8,538 nt of DNA from Steroidobacteraceae bacterium. GTDB taxonomy: Bacteria > Pseudomonadota > Gammaproteobacteria > Steroidobacterales > Steroidobacteraceae. Under the pieces are notes generated by a model. The model did not search any database. It saw only the letters and a program-made list of their open reading frames with translations, and was not told where the DNA came from. The position numbers were made by a program, and so were the translations under genes. This document shows, piece by piece, positions 1 to 6,079 of the stretch (position 1 is its first letter; every line of letters begins with the position of its first letter). Location of the stretch: contig JAICKZ010000135.1 of assembly GCA_025927665.1 (NCBI GenBank), positions 1 to 8,538 on the forward strand, in the 5' to 3' direction.

Positions 1-4
1 GCAT

Positions 5-150
5 CATTCACCTGTTTGAAACTACTGCGCTCGACATCTTGCGTCGCTACGATGCTCTGACTCCTCATGTATTAATAAATACATTCCGGGTCCTGCGCTT
101 CGGTGCAACGCAACCTGTCTTCGCTCGCGACGTTTCAAGACAGGTAAATG
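5..150. repeat. MITE-like element with imperfect terminal inverted repeats
   Basis: The left end reads CATTCACCTGTTTGAAAC (5-22). The reverse complement of the right end (150-132) reads CATTTACCTGTCTTGAAAC, so the two ends are inverted repeats differing by one substitution and one indel. Inside is a perfect 7-bp hairpin, ATGTATT-aata-AATACAT (67-84). A further copy of ACCTGTCTT at 113-121 can pair with the right end at 137-145, giving a 9-bp stem with a 15-nt loop. No transposase-like ORF is present and no target-site duplication is clear. It sits 24 bp past the moaA stop codon, so it may also act on the 3' end of the moeA-moaA transcript. The terminal repeats and hairpins are seen directly; the mobile or dispersed-repeat nature is inferred. 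Confidence 0.55.
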
Positions 151-173
151 TCAGACACTGACAAAGTTATAAA

Positions 174-1217
174 TCAACCCCCAATATAATACATCTCGAT
201 CTTACGTAGCGGATGTTCCTGCAGGTTTTTACGCAACTCACTGTAGCGATCTTCGCGTTGTAACCAAGTGTTACGAATCATATTCAGCAATTCATCGTCG
301 CTGGCGCCATTACGTAAAGGAGTTTTTAAGTCCAGTCCTTGCGTGGCGAACAAACAAGTATAAAACACGCCTTCGGAAGACAATCGTCCGCGCGTGCAAC
401 TGCCACAAAATGCCTGGGTTACTGAAGAGATAAATCCCACTTCACCTGCACCATCATCAAAGCCATAACGTTCAGCGACTTCGCCATGATAGTTTCCTGG
501 CAATGCATGCAATGGCCAGCGAGCATGAATCTGCGCATGTAATTCGCTAGAAGGTACGACGCGCTCCAATTGCCAATGATTGCGATTGCCCACATCCATA
601 TATTCAATGAAGCGAACAATAATACCGGTGTTGCGAAAGCGTTCAATCATGTCGATTACAGTGTGATCGTTAATGCCGCGCTGAATGACCGCATTGATCT
701 TGATGGGCAGCAGACGTACCTCCTGCGCAGCACGGATACCATTTAGTACTTGATCGCGCCCTTTGAATCCACCACTTAGTTTGGTAAAGACATCATCATC
801 AAGTGAATCAAGGCTAACCGTAATACGATTCAGGCCGCTGGCTTTCAATTCAGTGGCATGCTTCTCAAGTAACACACCATTCGTCGTAAGCGCGACATCT
901 TCAACTTGCTCAATGGCACAGAGTTCAGCAATCAGTTCTGATAGATTTGGTCGCAACAAAGGTTCGCCACCTGTCAGCCTGATCTTTCGAGCGCCCAATT
1001 CGACAAACAACTTAGTCAATCGAGTAATTTCTTCAAACGACAAGCGTTCTGTAGGTTTTAGAAATTGATAATGCTCATGAAAAGTTTCACGCGGCATGCA
1101 GTATGGACAACGAAAGTTGCAACGATCCATTACCGAGATGCGTAGATCATGCAAAGGACGATGCAGTTGATCGCGTGGCGCGGAAGCGGGTAGTTGAATG
1201 ATGTGCGATTCAGTCAT
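174..1217 (-). CDS. moaA: GTP 3',8-cyclase MoaA (molybdenum cofactor biosynthesis)
   Basis: This radical SAM enzyme converts GTP to 3',8-cyclo-7,8-dihydro-GTP, the first step of molybdopterin synthesis in the cytoplasm. The 347-residue product is of usual length. The N-terminal 4Fe-4S motif CNFRCPYC has C33, C37 and C40, and the SAM-binding GGEP is at 83-86. The C-terminal cluster cysteines are C271, C274 and C288 (CxxC-x13-C), and the family's essential C-terminal Gly-Gly is present (346-347). An upstream in-frame ATG would give 27 extra residues, but these overlap the moeA 3' end and are not MoaA-like. The ATG at 1217, 7 bp after the moeA stop, is therefore preferred. No strong Shine-Dalgarno is visible, so translation may be coupled to moeA. 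No moaB, moaC, moaD or moaE lies in the window. Confidence 0.96.
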   Translation of the reverse strand: MTESHIIQLPASAPRDQLHRPLHDLRISVMDRCNFRCPYCMPRETFHEHYQFLKPTERLSFEEITRLTKLFVELGARKIRLTGGEPLLRPNLSELIAELCAIEQVEDVALTTNGVLLEKHATELKASGLNRITVSLDSLDDDVFTKLSGGFKGRDQVLNGIRAAQEVRLLPIKINAVIQRGINDHTVIDMIERFRNTGIIVRFIEYMDVGNRNHWQLERVVPSSELHAQIHARWPLHALPGNYHGEVAERYGFDDGAGEVGFISSVTQAFCGSCTRGRLSSEGVFYTCLFATQGLDLKTPLRNGASDDELLNMIRNTWLQREDRYSELRKNLQEHPLRKIEMYYIGG

Positions 1218-1224
1218 GATGTTG

Positions 1225-2445
1225 CTACCAGCGATACACGGGTACGATGGTGCCTGAAGGTATGAGTGCATCACTGGCTGGCAGTTCCACAAATCCATCG
1301 GTGTTTAACAGTGAAATAAAGTCGCCCGAACCGCGAGTGGGCAATGGAGTGGCCATCGTAATTGCCGCATCATCCACAAGTTTCACAGGAACAAAACAAG
1401 TGAGCTTGTCATGCGCTTTTGCGTAGCTGCCCAAGCGTGCGTATTGAACGGGGAATTTTGTGATGCCCATGGTGCGCTGCAATCCGCGCAACACATAACG
1501 ATAGAAGCACACCAAGATGGAAACGGGATTTCCTGGCAATGCATAGACGGTTTTGCCATCATCACGACTGCCAAACCACATGGGTTTACCCGGACGTTGC
1601 AGTACTTTGTGAAAAATGCATGTCACGCCAATTTCGCTTAACACTTGGGGTACATAATCAAATCGACCTGCAGATACGCCGCCACTTAAGATTAACGTAT
1701 CGTGTTGTTCAAGCAATGTAGAAAGTTGTATGCGCAGTTGTTCGCGATCGTCACACAAGTGCATATCGGTCAATGTGGCGAAGCCATGTTTGCGTAATGC
1801 GGATAATAATGCATAAGAATTGGAACGGCGTATCTGCCAATCCTGTATGGGTTGACCGGGCTCAACGAGTTCATCGCCAGTAGAGATCACCGCAATACGT
1901 GGAGTCGCGTGTACTGGTACGTGCGCAAAGCCCGCCGAGGCAATGACAGCAATATCAACCGCATTCAAGTGTTGCCCTGGTTTTAAGATCTCTTCGTTGG
2001 CGCGCGCATCGCTACCGCGACGATGAACATTCAGCCATGCAGAAAGCTGCACATCGTCATTCAAATAGGCGACGCCATTATCACTTCGGATGCGTTCCAC
2101 TGGAATGACGCAATCGCAACCGACAGGTAAATACGCACCGGTCATGACTTCAATGCATAGAGCTTTTGATGCCAATGTCAATGGTGCCGCGCCAGCGGCT
2201 TGTATACCAGAAATGATAAATTCACGATTCGGCGCAGCATCACTTGCCAACGCAATGCCATCCATCGTAACGCGATCAAAGGGTGGTTGATCGCGTTCCA
2301 AATAAATAGATTGCGCCAATACGCAACCAGTCAATTCTCTCAAGCATTTACTGACTACGGATAACGGTCGCGCATACTGATCGATTGCGGCTTGTGCGGC
2401 AACGACACTGATATTTGCAAGAGGCAAGCGATCACTCCAATTCAT
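1225..2445 (-). CDS. moeA: Molybdopterin molybdenumtransferase MoeA
   Basis: MoeA inserts molybdate into adenylylated molybdopterin, releasing AMP and forming active Moco in the cytoplasm. The 406-residue length matches the family (about 400-410). Visible landmarks are the N-terminal PPFDRVTMDG stretch (54-63), MTGA with T102, STGDE (188-192) carrying the conserved acidic residues, GGVSAGRFD (255-263) of the MPT-binding fold, and PGNP (305-308). The C-terminal beta domain is complete (about 330-406). It is the first gene of a moeA-moaA pair transcribed leftwards. No good Shine-Dalgarno precedes the ATG. A short overlapping reading frame ends 14 bp inside moeA and a hairpin lies about 43 bp upstream, so initiation may depend on upstream translation or leader structure (inference). 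Confidence 0.95.
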   Translation of the reverse strand: MNWSDRLPLANISVVAAQAAIDQYARPLSVVSKCLRELTGCVLAQSIYLERDQPPFDRVTMDGIALASDAAPNREFIISGIQAAGAAPLTLASKALCIEVMTGAYLPVGCDCVIPVERIRSDNGVAYLNDDVQLSAWLNVHRRGSDARANEEILKPGQHLNAVDIAVIASAGFAHVPVHATPRIAVISTGDELVEPGQPIQDWQIRRSNSYALLSALRKHGFATLTDMHLCDDREQLRIQLSTLLEQHDTLILSGGVSAGRFDYVPQVLSEIGVTCIFHKVLQRPGKPMWFGSRDDGKTVYALPGNPVSILVCFYRYVLRGLQRTMGITKFPVQYARLGSYAKAHDKLTCFVPVKLVDDAAITMATPLPTRGSGDFISLLNTDGFVELPASDALIPSGTIVPVYRW

Positions 2446-2487
2446 GATGATTGAAGTGTGACATGGCCTGAGCCACTACGCCATGAG

Positions 2488-2518
2488 CAATGGCTAAGTC
2501 AAAGTGATTTAGCCATTG
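2488..2518. repeat. Long hairpin between the small secreted-protein gene and moeA
   Basis: CAATGGCTAA (2488-2497) is perfectly inverted as TTAGCCATTG (2509-2518). Inside it, TCA (2499-2501) pairs with TGA (2505-2507), leaving a 3-nt loop and one non-Watson-Crick position (G/T on the plus strand, C/A on the minus strand). The structure lies in the 169-bp gap between the stop of the secreted-protein gene and the moeA start. There is no run of U after it on the minus strand, so it is not a textbook intrinsic terminator there. It could act as an attenuator, an mRNA-processing or stability hairpin, or a protein-binding palindrome. I see no Moco riboswitch that I can recognise. Confidence 0.6.
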
Positions 2519-2614
2519 GTTTTGCAAGCATGAATTTAATTGTCGAAATTCTTTCAGCTTGACCTGGCGATCATTCAACTGTGCACGGCCGCTATATTAT
2601 TTGCACTGATATGC

Positions 2615-2995
2615 CTACTTTGCTGGCTGAGATTGCGCTGCTTTGTAAGCGCGTAACTCGGCGTTGAACGAATCCACATACTTCTGCATGGTTTCTTCTG
2701 CAGCACTGTATTTAAGATCTCGCTTATTTTTGATGGGCTCAATTTGCTCAGGTTTTGCATCGGCGCCCAATGCAGTGATTTGTGAAGCGGCTTCTGCATC
2801 CAGACAATTAAGGTAACTTTTCACATCGTCGCTATACTGAGTTGTTACCTGTTTTGCTGCGATCATTTGATCACGAGTTGCGGTCGCGCCAACGGGTGGA
2901 TCAGCAGGTTTTTTTGGATAGGTGCAATCTGCCAACACCGGAATTGCAAAAGATAATGTCAGTACCATCAAGCACAGTGCACGCGTAACTTTCAT
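2615..2995 (-). CDS. Small secreted protein of unknown function with two cysteines
   Basis: I do not recognise the family. The 126-residue product begins with a typical signal peptide: basic MKVTR, a hydrophobic core, and a VLA cleavage site giving a likely cut after A22. The mature protein, about 104 residues, is hydrophilic and probably alpha-helical. It has two cysteines, C24 and C64, which could form a disulfide in the periplasm. The cysteine near the cleavage site is preceded by Asp, so this is not a good lipobox. The ATG at 2995 is supported by GGGGA seven bases upstream. It is separated by 169 bp from moeA and 288 bp from mtgA, so it may be transcribed alone. Its link to molybdenum metabolism is unknown. 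Confidence 0.75.
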   Translation of the reverse strand: MKVTRALCLMVLTLSFAIPVLADCTYPKKPADPPVGATATRDQMIAAKQVTTQYSDDVKSYLNCLDAEAASQITALGADAKPEQIEPIKNKRDLKYSAAEETMQKYVDSFNAELRAYKAAQSQPAK

Positions 2996-3126
2996 TTTCG
3001 TATCCCCAAATTATTTAAAATTCCAAAGCACCAAGCAACTTGGCGACTCTAAACAAGAACGCCGAATAATTAGGCGCAAGGCGATTATCTTAGCGGAAAT
3101 TATCAGATATGCATCTAGGTTCAGCT

Positions 3127-3155
3127 AATATAATTATTAACAAAAAGCAAACCTA
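3127..3155 (-). promoter_or_regulatory. Weak candidate promoter for the small secreted-protein gene
   Basis: In the AT-rich 288-bp gap between mtgA and the secreted-protein gene, the minus strand reads TAGGTT, 17 bases, TATATT. The -10 is good and the -35 is poor. This would give a leader of roughly 125 nt. The rest of the gap (2996-3283) has no convincing ORF or terminator; only short imperfect palindromes are visible, such as one around 3061-3077. Confidence 0.25.
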
Positions 3156-3283
3156 AGCTTGCATTGATCAAGTGCAAAATGAAAATTCAATTTCGGAAAT
3201 CCTTACCTATTGATCTGGCCAAGTGACGTTTGAAGTTTCATGCAACGTATTTGACTCGAAGGTCTGATATCAACCCACCATCA

Positions 3284-3997
3284 TCAATGTGCTGCCATCA
3301 GCCCGGTTGAACCAACGTTAGACATTTGCGCCATAATCCACGCTTGACGTGCGCGCAGATAATTTGATGGCTTGTTGACTAATAAACGCTTTGGGGCTGG
3401 CAGTACCGCCGCCAGCAATGCTGCTTCGCTGGCGTTAAGCTGCGCGGCTGGTTTGTGGAAATAGTGTTGACTGGCCGCTTCGACGCCGAATACACCTTTG
3501 CCGAACTCGGCACTGTTTAAATAAATTTCCAAGATGCGTTGTTTTGAACAGAAGCTTTCCAGCAGTGCGGTGAAGTAAGCTTCGATCGCTTTGCGTAACA
3601 GGCTACGCCCCGGCCATAGAAACAGATTTTTCGCAACCTGTTGTGTGATGGTGCTGGCGCCTTTGATTTTGCGGCCATGCTGGTTATGATCCCACGCTCG
3701 TTGCATGGATTCAAAATCAAAACCATGGTGATCAGAAAATTTTTGATCTTCTGACGCGACCACTGCCAGCTTCATGGGTACTGCAATGTGTTGATAATCG
3801 ATCCAGCGATGTTCAAAGTGATAGGCCGCATCACGATCAAGCCATGCCGCGATGCGATCACGCAGAATAAAACTGGTGGTCAGTGGGTTATACCAGCGCA
3901 ATGGCAAAACCATCGCGCTTGTCACTGCCACCCACACTAATATCAAAATGCCCAACCATCGCAGTGTTCGTTTAGTAAACGCCCAAAGCTGCTTCAC
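3284..3997 (-). CDS. mtgA: Monofunctional peptidoglycan glycosyltransferase MtgA
   Basis: This GT51 enzyme polymerises lipid II into glycan strands without a transpeptidase domain and is anchored in the inner membrane facing the periplasm. The 237 residues match the usual length (about 240). A single transmembrane helix lies at about 14-34. The five GT51 motifs are recognisable: EDQKFSDHHGFD (83-94, catalytic Glu E83), GASTITQQ (113-120), RKAIE (135-139, second catalytic Glu E139), ILEIYLN (155-161), and the downstream C-terminal motif region. The start codon appears to be GTG at 3997. It lies 11 bp after the ppiB stop with only a weak Shine-Dalgarno, so translation is probably coupled. It is the last gene of the hxlR-prmC-ppiB-mtgA run. 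Confidence 0.93.
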   Translation of the reverse strand: MKQLWAFTKRTLRWLGILILVWVAVTSAMVLPLRWYNPLTTSFILRDRIAAWLDRDAAYHFEHRWIDYQHIAVPMKLAVVASEDQKFSDHHGFDFESMQRAWDHNQHGRKIKGASTITQQVAKNLFLWPGRSLLRKAIEAYFTALLESFCSKQRILEIYLNSAEFGKGVFGVEAASQHYFHKPAAQLNASEAALLAAVLPAPKRLLVNKPSNYLRARQAWIMAQMSNVGSTGLMAAH

Positions 3998-4008
3998 ACG
4001 TTGCTGCT

Positions 4009-4494
4009 CTAGCCTGTGCGAGTTGCGGAGGTAACGATAATGGATTCAATCGGCACATCGGCGTGGCCACTGCGACGACCCGTTTTGACTTTGGCTATTT
4101 CATCAATCACTTCGATGCCCGAGATGACTTTACCAAATACCGCGTAACCATAATTGCCGGGGTTATGATCTAGGAAGTCATTATCGACCAGGTTGATAAA
4201 GAACTGAGAGGTGGCACTGTCAATATCGTTAGTGCGCGCCATGGACAAGGTGCCACGTTTATTGCGCAAGCCATTGGTTGCTTCATTCTTGATGGGTGCG
4301 TTGGTTTTCTTTTGCTGCATGTCTTCATTAAAGCCGCCGCCTTGAATCATGAAACCGGGAATGACGCGGTGAAAGACGGTGCCATCGAAGTGACCGGCAT
4401 CGACGTAGGCAAGAAAATTTTCACAGCTGATGGGAGCTTTATCAGTGAACAGTTCAATCGTGAAATTGCCTTTGGAGGTTTTAAATTCAATCAT
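4009..4494 (-). CDS. ppiB: Peptidyl-prolyl cis-trans isomerase, cyclophilin type (PpiB)
   Basis: It catalyses cis-trans isomerisation of X-Pro bonds. With 161 residues and no signal peptide it matches the cytoplasmic PpiB type rather than periplasmic PpiA. The cyclophilin core is intact: FHRVIPGFMIQGG (41-53) carries catalytic R43, F48 and Q51, MAR is at 85-87, and QFFIN at 97-101. Position 107 is Phe where eukaryotic cyclophilin A has Trp, as in bacterial enzymes that bind cyclosporin weakly. The ATG at 4494 lies 12 bp after the prmC stop, and mtgA starts 11 bp after its own stop, consistent with one operon. The Shine-Dalgarno is weak. Confidence 0.95.
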   Translation of the reverse strand: MIEFKTSKGNFTIELFTDKAPISCENFLAYVDAGHFDGTVFHRVIPGFMIQGGGFNEDMQQKKTNAPIKNEATNGLRNKRGTLSMARTNDIDSATSQFFINLVDNDFLDHNPGNYGYAVFGKVISGIEVIDEIAKVKTGRRSGHADVPIESIIVTSATRTG

Positions 4495-4506
4495 TTCAGT
4501 CTCAAT

Positions 4507-5355
4507 TTAAGTTAGGGGACGCTGTGCTTCTGTCACACGCGGGTGACCGGCCAAATCAATATGCAAGGCTACGCTACAAAAGCCATGCGACTCAAGTAGT
4601 GTTCTCACCTGTGACGCTTGCTGCCAGCCGTGTTCGAGTATCAGCCAACCGCCAGGAGATAAATAACGCTGCGCATCCATAATAATAGCGCAGATAGCCT
4701 GCAATCCGCGATCTGCGGCGAATAAAGCGTTATGCGGTTCGTGGTTGCGCACTGCTGTTTCAACATGTGGATCAACGATATCTATGTAAGGAGGATTGCT
4801 GGCGATAACTTCAAAAAGCTGCTTAGGTATTTCATCAAACCAGTTACTTGTATAAAACTGCACATTGGTCAGTTGATTTGCTGTTGCGTTTGATCGTGCA
4901 ACTTGCAACGCAGCTGGAGAGTTATCACAAGCGAGCACCTGAACTTGGGGGCGTTCTTTCGCAATCGCCAATGCAATTGCGCCACTGCCAGTACCCAAAT
5001 CCAACACATGTTGTTCAGTTCGATTAGATAGATGAAACAATGCACGCTCCACCACCAATTCGGTTTCTGGTCGTGGAATCAATACCGCAGGATTAACCTG
5101 CAGCTTTAAAGTCCAAAAATGCGCTTCACCCAAGATATACGCAAGTGGTTCACCCAGCATGCGTCGCTGTCGCAATTGCAATAGCAACTCCAGTTGTGCA
5201 GCTGGCAATTGATGATCGAGTTGAATGCGTTGTTGTGTGCGGCTAATGCCACTGACCTGTTCAATCAATAACGCCGCTTCCAATGCAGGTGTGTCACTAC
5301 TGTGATGAAGCAAGGCAGTGGTTTCATCAAGCAAGGATTGCAATCGCAGATTCAT
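4507..5355 (-). CDS. prmC: Peptide chain release factor N5-glutamine methyltransferase PrmC
   Basis: PrmC methylates the Gln of the GGQ motif in release factors RF1 and RF2 using SAM, which is needed for efficient termination. The 282-residue length is normal. It has the N-terminal helical release-factor-binding domain (about 1-75), RPETE (95-99), SAM motif I LDLGTGSGAIAL (118-129), and the catalytic NPPY (187-190). In many bacteria prmC follows prfA. Here it follows an hxlR-type regulator with a 15-bp gap and no independent promoter space, which is an unusual arrangement. The ATG at 5355 has no strong Shine-Dalgarno. Confidence 0.96.
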   Translation of the reverse strand: MNLRLQSLLDETTALLHHSSDTPALEAALLIEQVSGISRTQQRIQLDHQLPAAQLELLLQLRQRRMLGEPLAYILGEAHFWTLKLQVNPAVLIPRPETELVVERALFHLSNRTEQHVLDLGTGSGAIALAIAKERPQVQVLACDNSPAALQVARSNATANQLTNVQFYTSNWFDEIPKQLFEVIASNPPYIDIVDPHVETAVRNHEPHNALFAADRGLQAICAIIMDAQRYLSPGGWLILEHGWQQASQVRTLLESHGFCSVALHIDLAGHPRVTEAQRPLT

Positions 5356-5370
5356 GAATGCGTAACTCGA

Positions 5371-5736
5371 TTAACGCGCATATCCAAGACGAGCATATTT
5401 TTGCTTCTTTAATTTTTCACTAACACTAACAATCGCGGCAATGGCGGGTTGTAGCTCACGACCCAACTCCGTCAATGAATATTCGACTGTAGGTGGTGAG
5501 GTATTCATGGCTTCACGCAGCACCACACCTGCTTCTTCAAGTTCTTTCAGTCGTGTTGATAATACTTTGGCAGAAACACCTTTGATATCGCTTTTCAATT
5601 CGCTGAAGCGACGTGGTTCAGCTTTGAGATACCAGATGACATGAGGAGTCCAGGCGCCGCGAATGAGTTTCATGCAGCCGGACAGCGGACATTCAGTTGG
5701 CGGGGGAGTAACTTTGCTTTTGCGTACCTTGACCAT
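5371..5736 (-). CDS. HxlR-family winged-helix transcriptional regulator
   Basis: The 121-residue protein is a MarR-like winged-helix DNA-binding regulator of the HxlR type. The conserved start of the domain, ECPLSGCMKLIRGAW (15-29), contains the Cys-Pro (C16-P17) that acts as a redox or electrophile sensor in several members such as YodB and HypR. A second cysteine, C21, is close by. The recognition-helix region is SAKVLSTRLKELEEAG (55-70), followed by the wing (about 72-92, PPTVEYSLTELG). The ATG at 5736 has GAGG eight bases upstream. Two inverted repeats with AGTTAC half-sites lie just upstream and suggest autoregulation. It is divergent from gstA and leads the prmC-ppiB-mtgA run. Which genes it controls, and which effector it senses, are not shown by the sequence. 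Confidence 0.92.
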   Translation of the reverse strand: MVKVRKSKVTPPPTECPLSGCMKLIRGAWTPHVIWYLKAEPRRFSELKSDIKGVSAKVLSTRLKELEEAGVVLREAMNTSPPTVEYSLTELGRELQPAIAAIVSVSEKLKKQKYARLGYAR

Positions 5737-5756
5737 AGTTCTTGCCTCTACATTCT

Positions 5757-5774
5757 AGTTACTCTATGGTAACT
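5757..5774. promoter_or_regulatory. Inverted repeat AGTTAC-N6-GTAACT, candidate HxlR operator 1
   Basis: Perfect 6-bp arms AGTTAC (5757-5762) and GTAACT (5769-5774) lie 20 bp upstream of the hxlR ATG, next to its Shine-Dalgarno. The same half-site recurs at 5802-5820. Shared half-sites next to an HxlR gene suggest binding by its own product. A CTCATT-N5-AATGAG palindrome (5773-5789) overlaps the right end. Confidence 0.5.
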
Positions 5775-5789
5775 CATTTTTTTAATGAG
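5773..5789. repeat. CTCATT-N5-AATGAG palindrome
   Basis: Perfect 6-bp arms flank a T5 spacer. It lies between the two AGTTAC inverted repeats and overlaps operator 1 by two bases. Its half-site differs from theirs, so it may be a separate regulator site or chance. Confidence 0.35.
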
Positions 5790-5801
5790 CCATTAGTTAT
5801 G

Positions 5802-5820
5802 TAGTTACAAATAGTAACTA
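5802..5820. promoter_or_regulatory. Inverted repeat TAGTTAC-N5-GTAACTA, candidate HxlR operator 2
   Basis: Perfect 7-bp arms (5802-5808 and 5814-5820) surround an AT spacer. The half-site is the same as in the repeat at 5757-5774. It overlaps a rightward -35-like box (TTACAA, 5805-5810), so binding would block transcription towards the small ORF and gstA. Single half-site-like copies (TAGTTAT) lie on both sides, at 5794-5800 and 5830-5836. Confidence 0.55.
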
Positions 5821-5833
5821 GAACACATATAGT
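5805..5833 (+). promoter_or_regulatory. Candidate sigma-70 promoter for the small ORF
   Basis: TTACAA (5805-5810), a 17-bp spacer, then TATAGT (5828-5833). The -10 matches the consensus at five of six positions and the -35 at three. The -35 lies inside the inverted repeat at 5802-5820. Transcription would start near 5840, about 35 nt before the small ORF. Confidence 0.4.
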
Positions 5834-5847
5834 TATAGGATCGATTA

Positions 5848-5875
5848 ACCAACAACGCCTGAAAGGAGGTTTGGT
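5848..5875 (+). promoter_or_regulatory. Strong Shine-Dalgarno inside an imperfect hairpin
   Basis: AAAGGAGGT (5862-5870) is a full match to the anti-Shine-Dalgarno, five bases before the ATG at 5876. The flanks ACCAA (5848-5852) and TTGGT (5871-5875) pair perfectly, and inner CCT (5858-5860) pairs with AGG (5864-5866) around a GAA loop, with two bulges and an internal loop between. The ribosome site could therefore be partly hidden in the folded leader. The pairing is read by eye and no energy was computed. Confidence 0.4.
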
Positions 5876-5992
5876 ATGTCGCTCATAGTTCGTTTGTGGA
5901 TGCCTAACTGTGTATTCAAGCAATGTGTCCTTACTCTTAATCCATCGGTATCGAATAGCGATAAGTTAATAGTCAACCCTTTCAGTGTGTAA
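5876..5992 (+). CDS. Possible 38-residue small protein, unknown function
   Basis: An ATG follows a full AAAGGAGGT ribosome-binding site at five bases, the strongest such site in the window, and a promoter-like pair lies upstream. The ORF has 38 codons and ends TAA at 5990-5992. The product begins MSLIVRLWMPNC and holds two cysteines (C12, C17) in a mildly hydrophobic N-terminal half, followed by a polar tail. There is no clear transmembrane helix or signal peptide. I do not recognise it. It lies between hxlR and gstA and could be a regulated small protein, a leader peptide of a gstA transcript, or a chance ORF behind a fortuitous purine run. Codon use is not decisive at this length. Confidence 0.4.
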   Translation: MSLIVRLWMPNCVFKQCVLTLNPSVSNSDKLIVNPFSV

Positions 5993-6011
5993 TTGCAGTG
6001 TTCAAATCGTG

Positions 6012-6040
6012 TTGACGCGAATTGAGCATGTCACTATCGA
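6012..6040 (+). promoter_or_regulatory. Candidate promoter of gstA
   Basis: TTGACG (6012-6017), a 17-bp spacer, then TATCGA (6035-6040), giving a good -35 and a weaker -10. Transcription would begin near 6047 and give a leader of about 95 nt. A 9-bp direct repeat, CATGTCACT at 6027-6035 and 6042-6050, brackets the -10 at a 15-bp period, a plausible operator arrangement. Confidence 0.4.
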
Positions 6041-6079
6041 TCATGTCACTGAATGAGTGAATAGCACAAAAAGATTTTC

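Noticed and set aside
22..155. Minus-strand open frame of about 43 codons inside the terminal-repeat element
   Set aside because: There is no ribosome-binding site, the only Met is internal, and the sequence is explained by nested inverted repeats; it is probably a spurious ORF of a dispersed repeat.
1218..1298. N-terminal extension of moaA from an ATG at 1298
   Set aside because: The extra 27 residues overlap the end of moeA in another frame and do not look like MoaA; the family begins shortly before the first cysteine motif, which fits the ATG at 1217.
2446..2614. Molybdenum-cofactor riboswitch in the moeA leader
   Set aside because: Only one hairpin is evident and I cannot recognise the conserved multi-stem architecture of that riboswitch.
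2932..2995. Lipoprotein signal on the small secreted protein
   Set aside because: Asp precedes the cysteine near the cleavage site, which does not fit a lipobox; an ordinary signal peptidase I site (VLA) is better.
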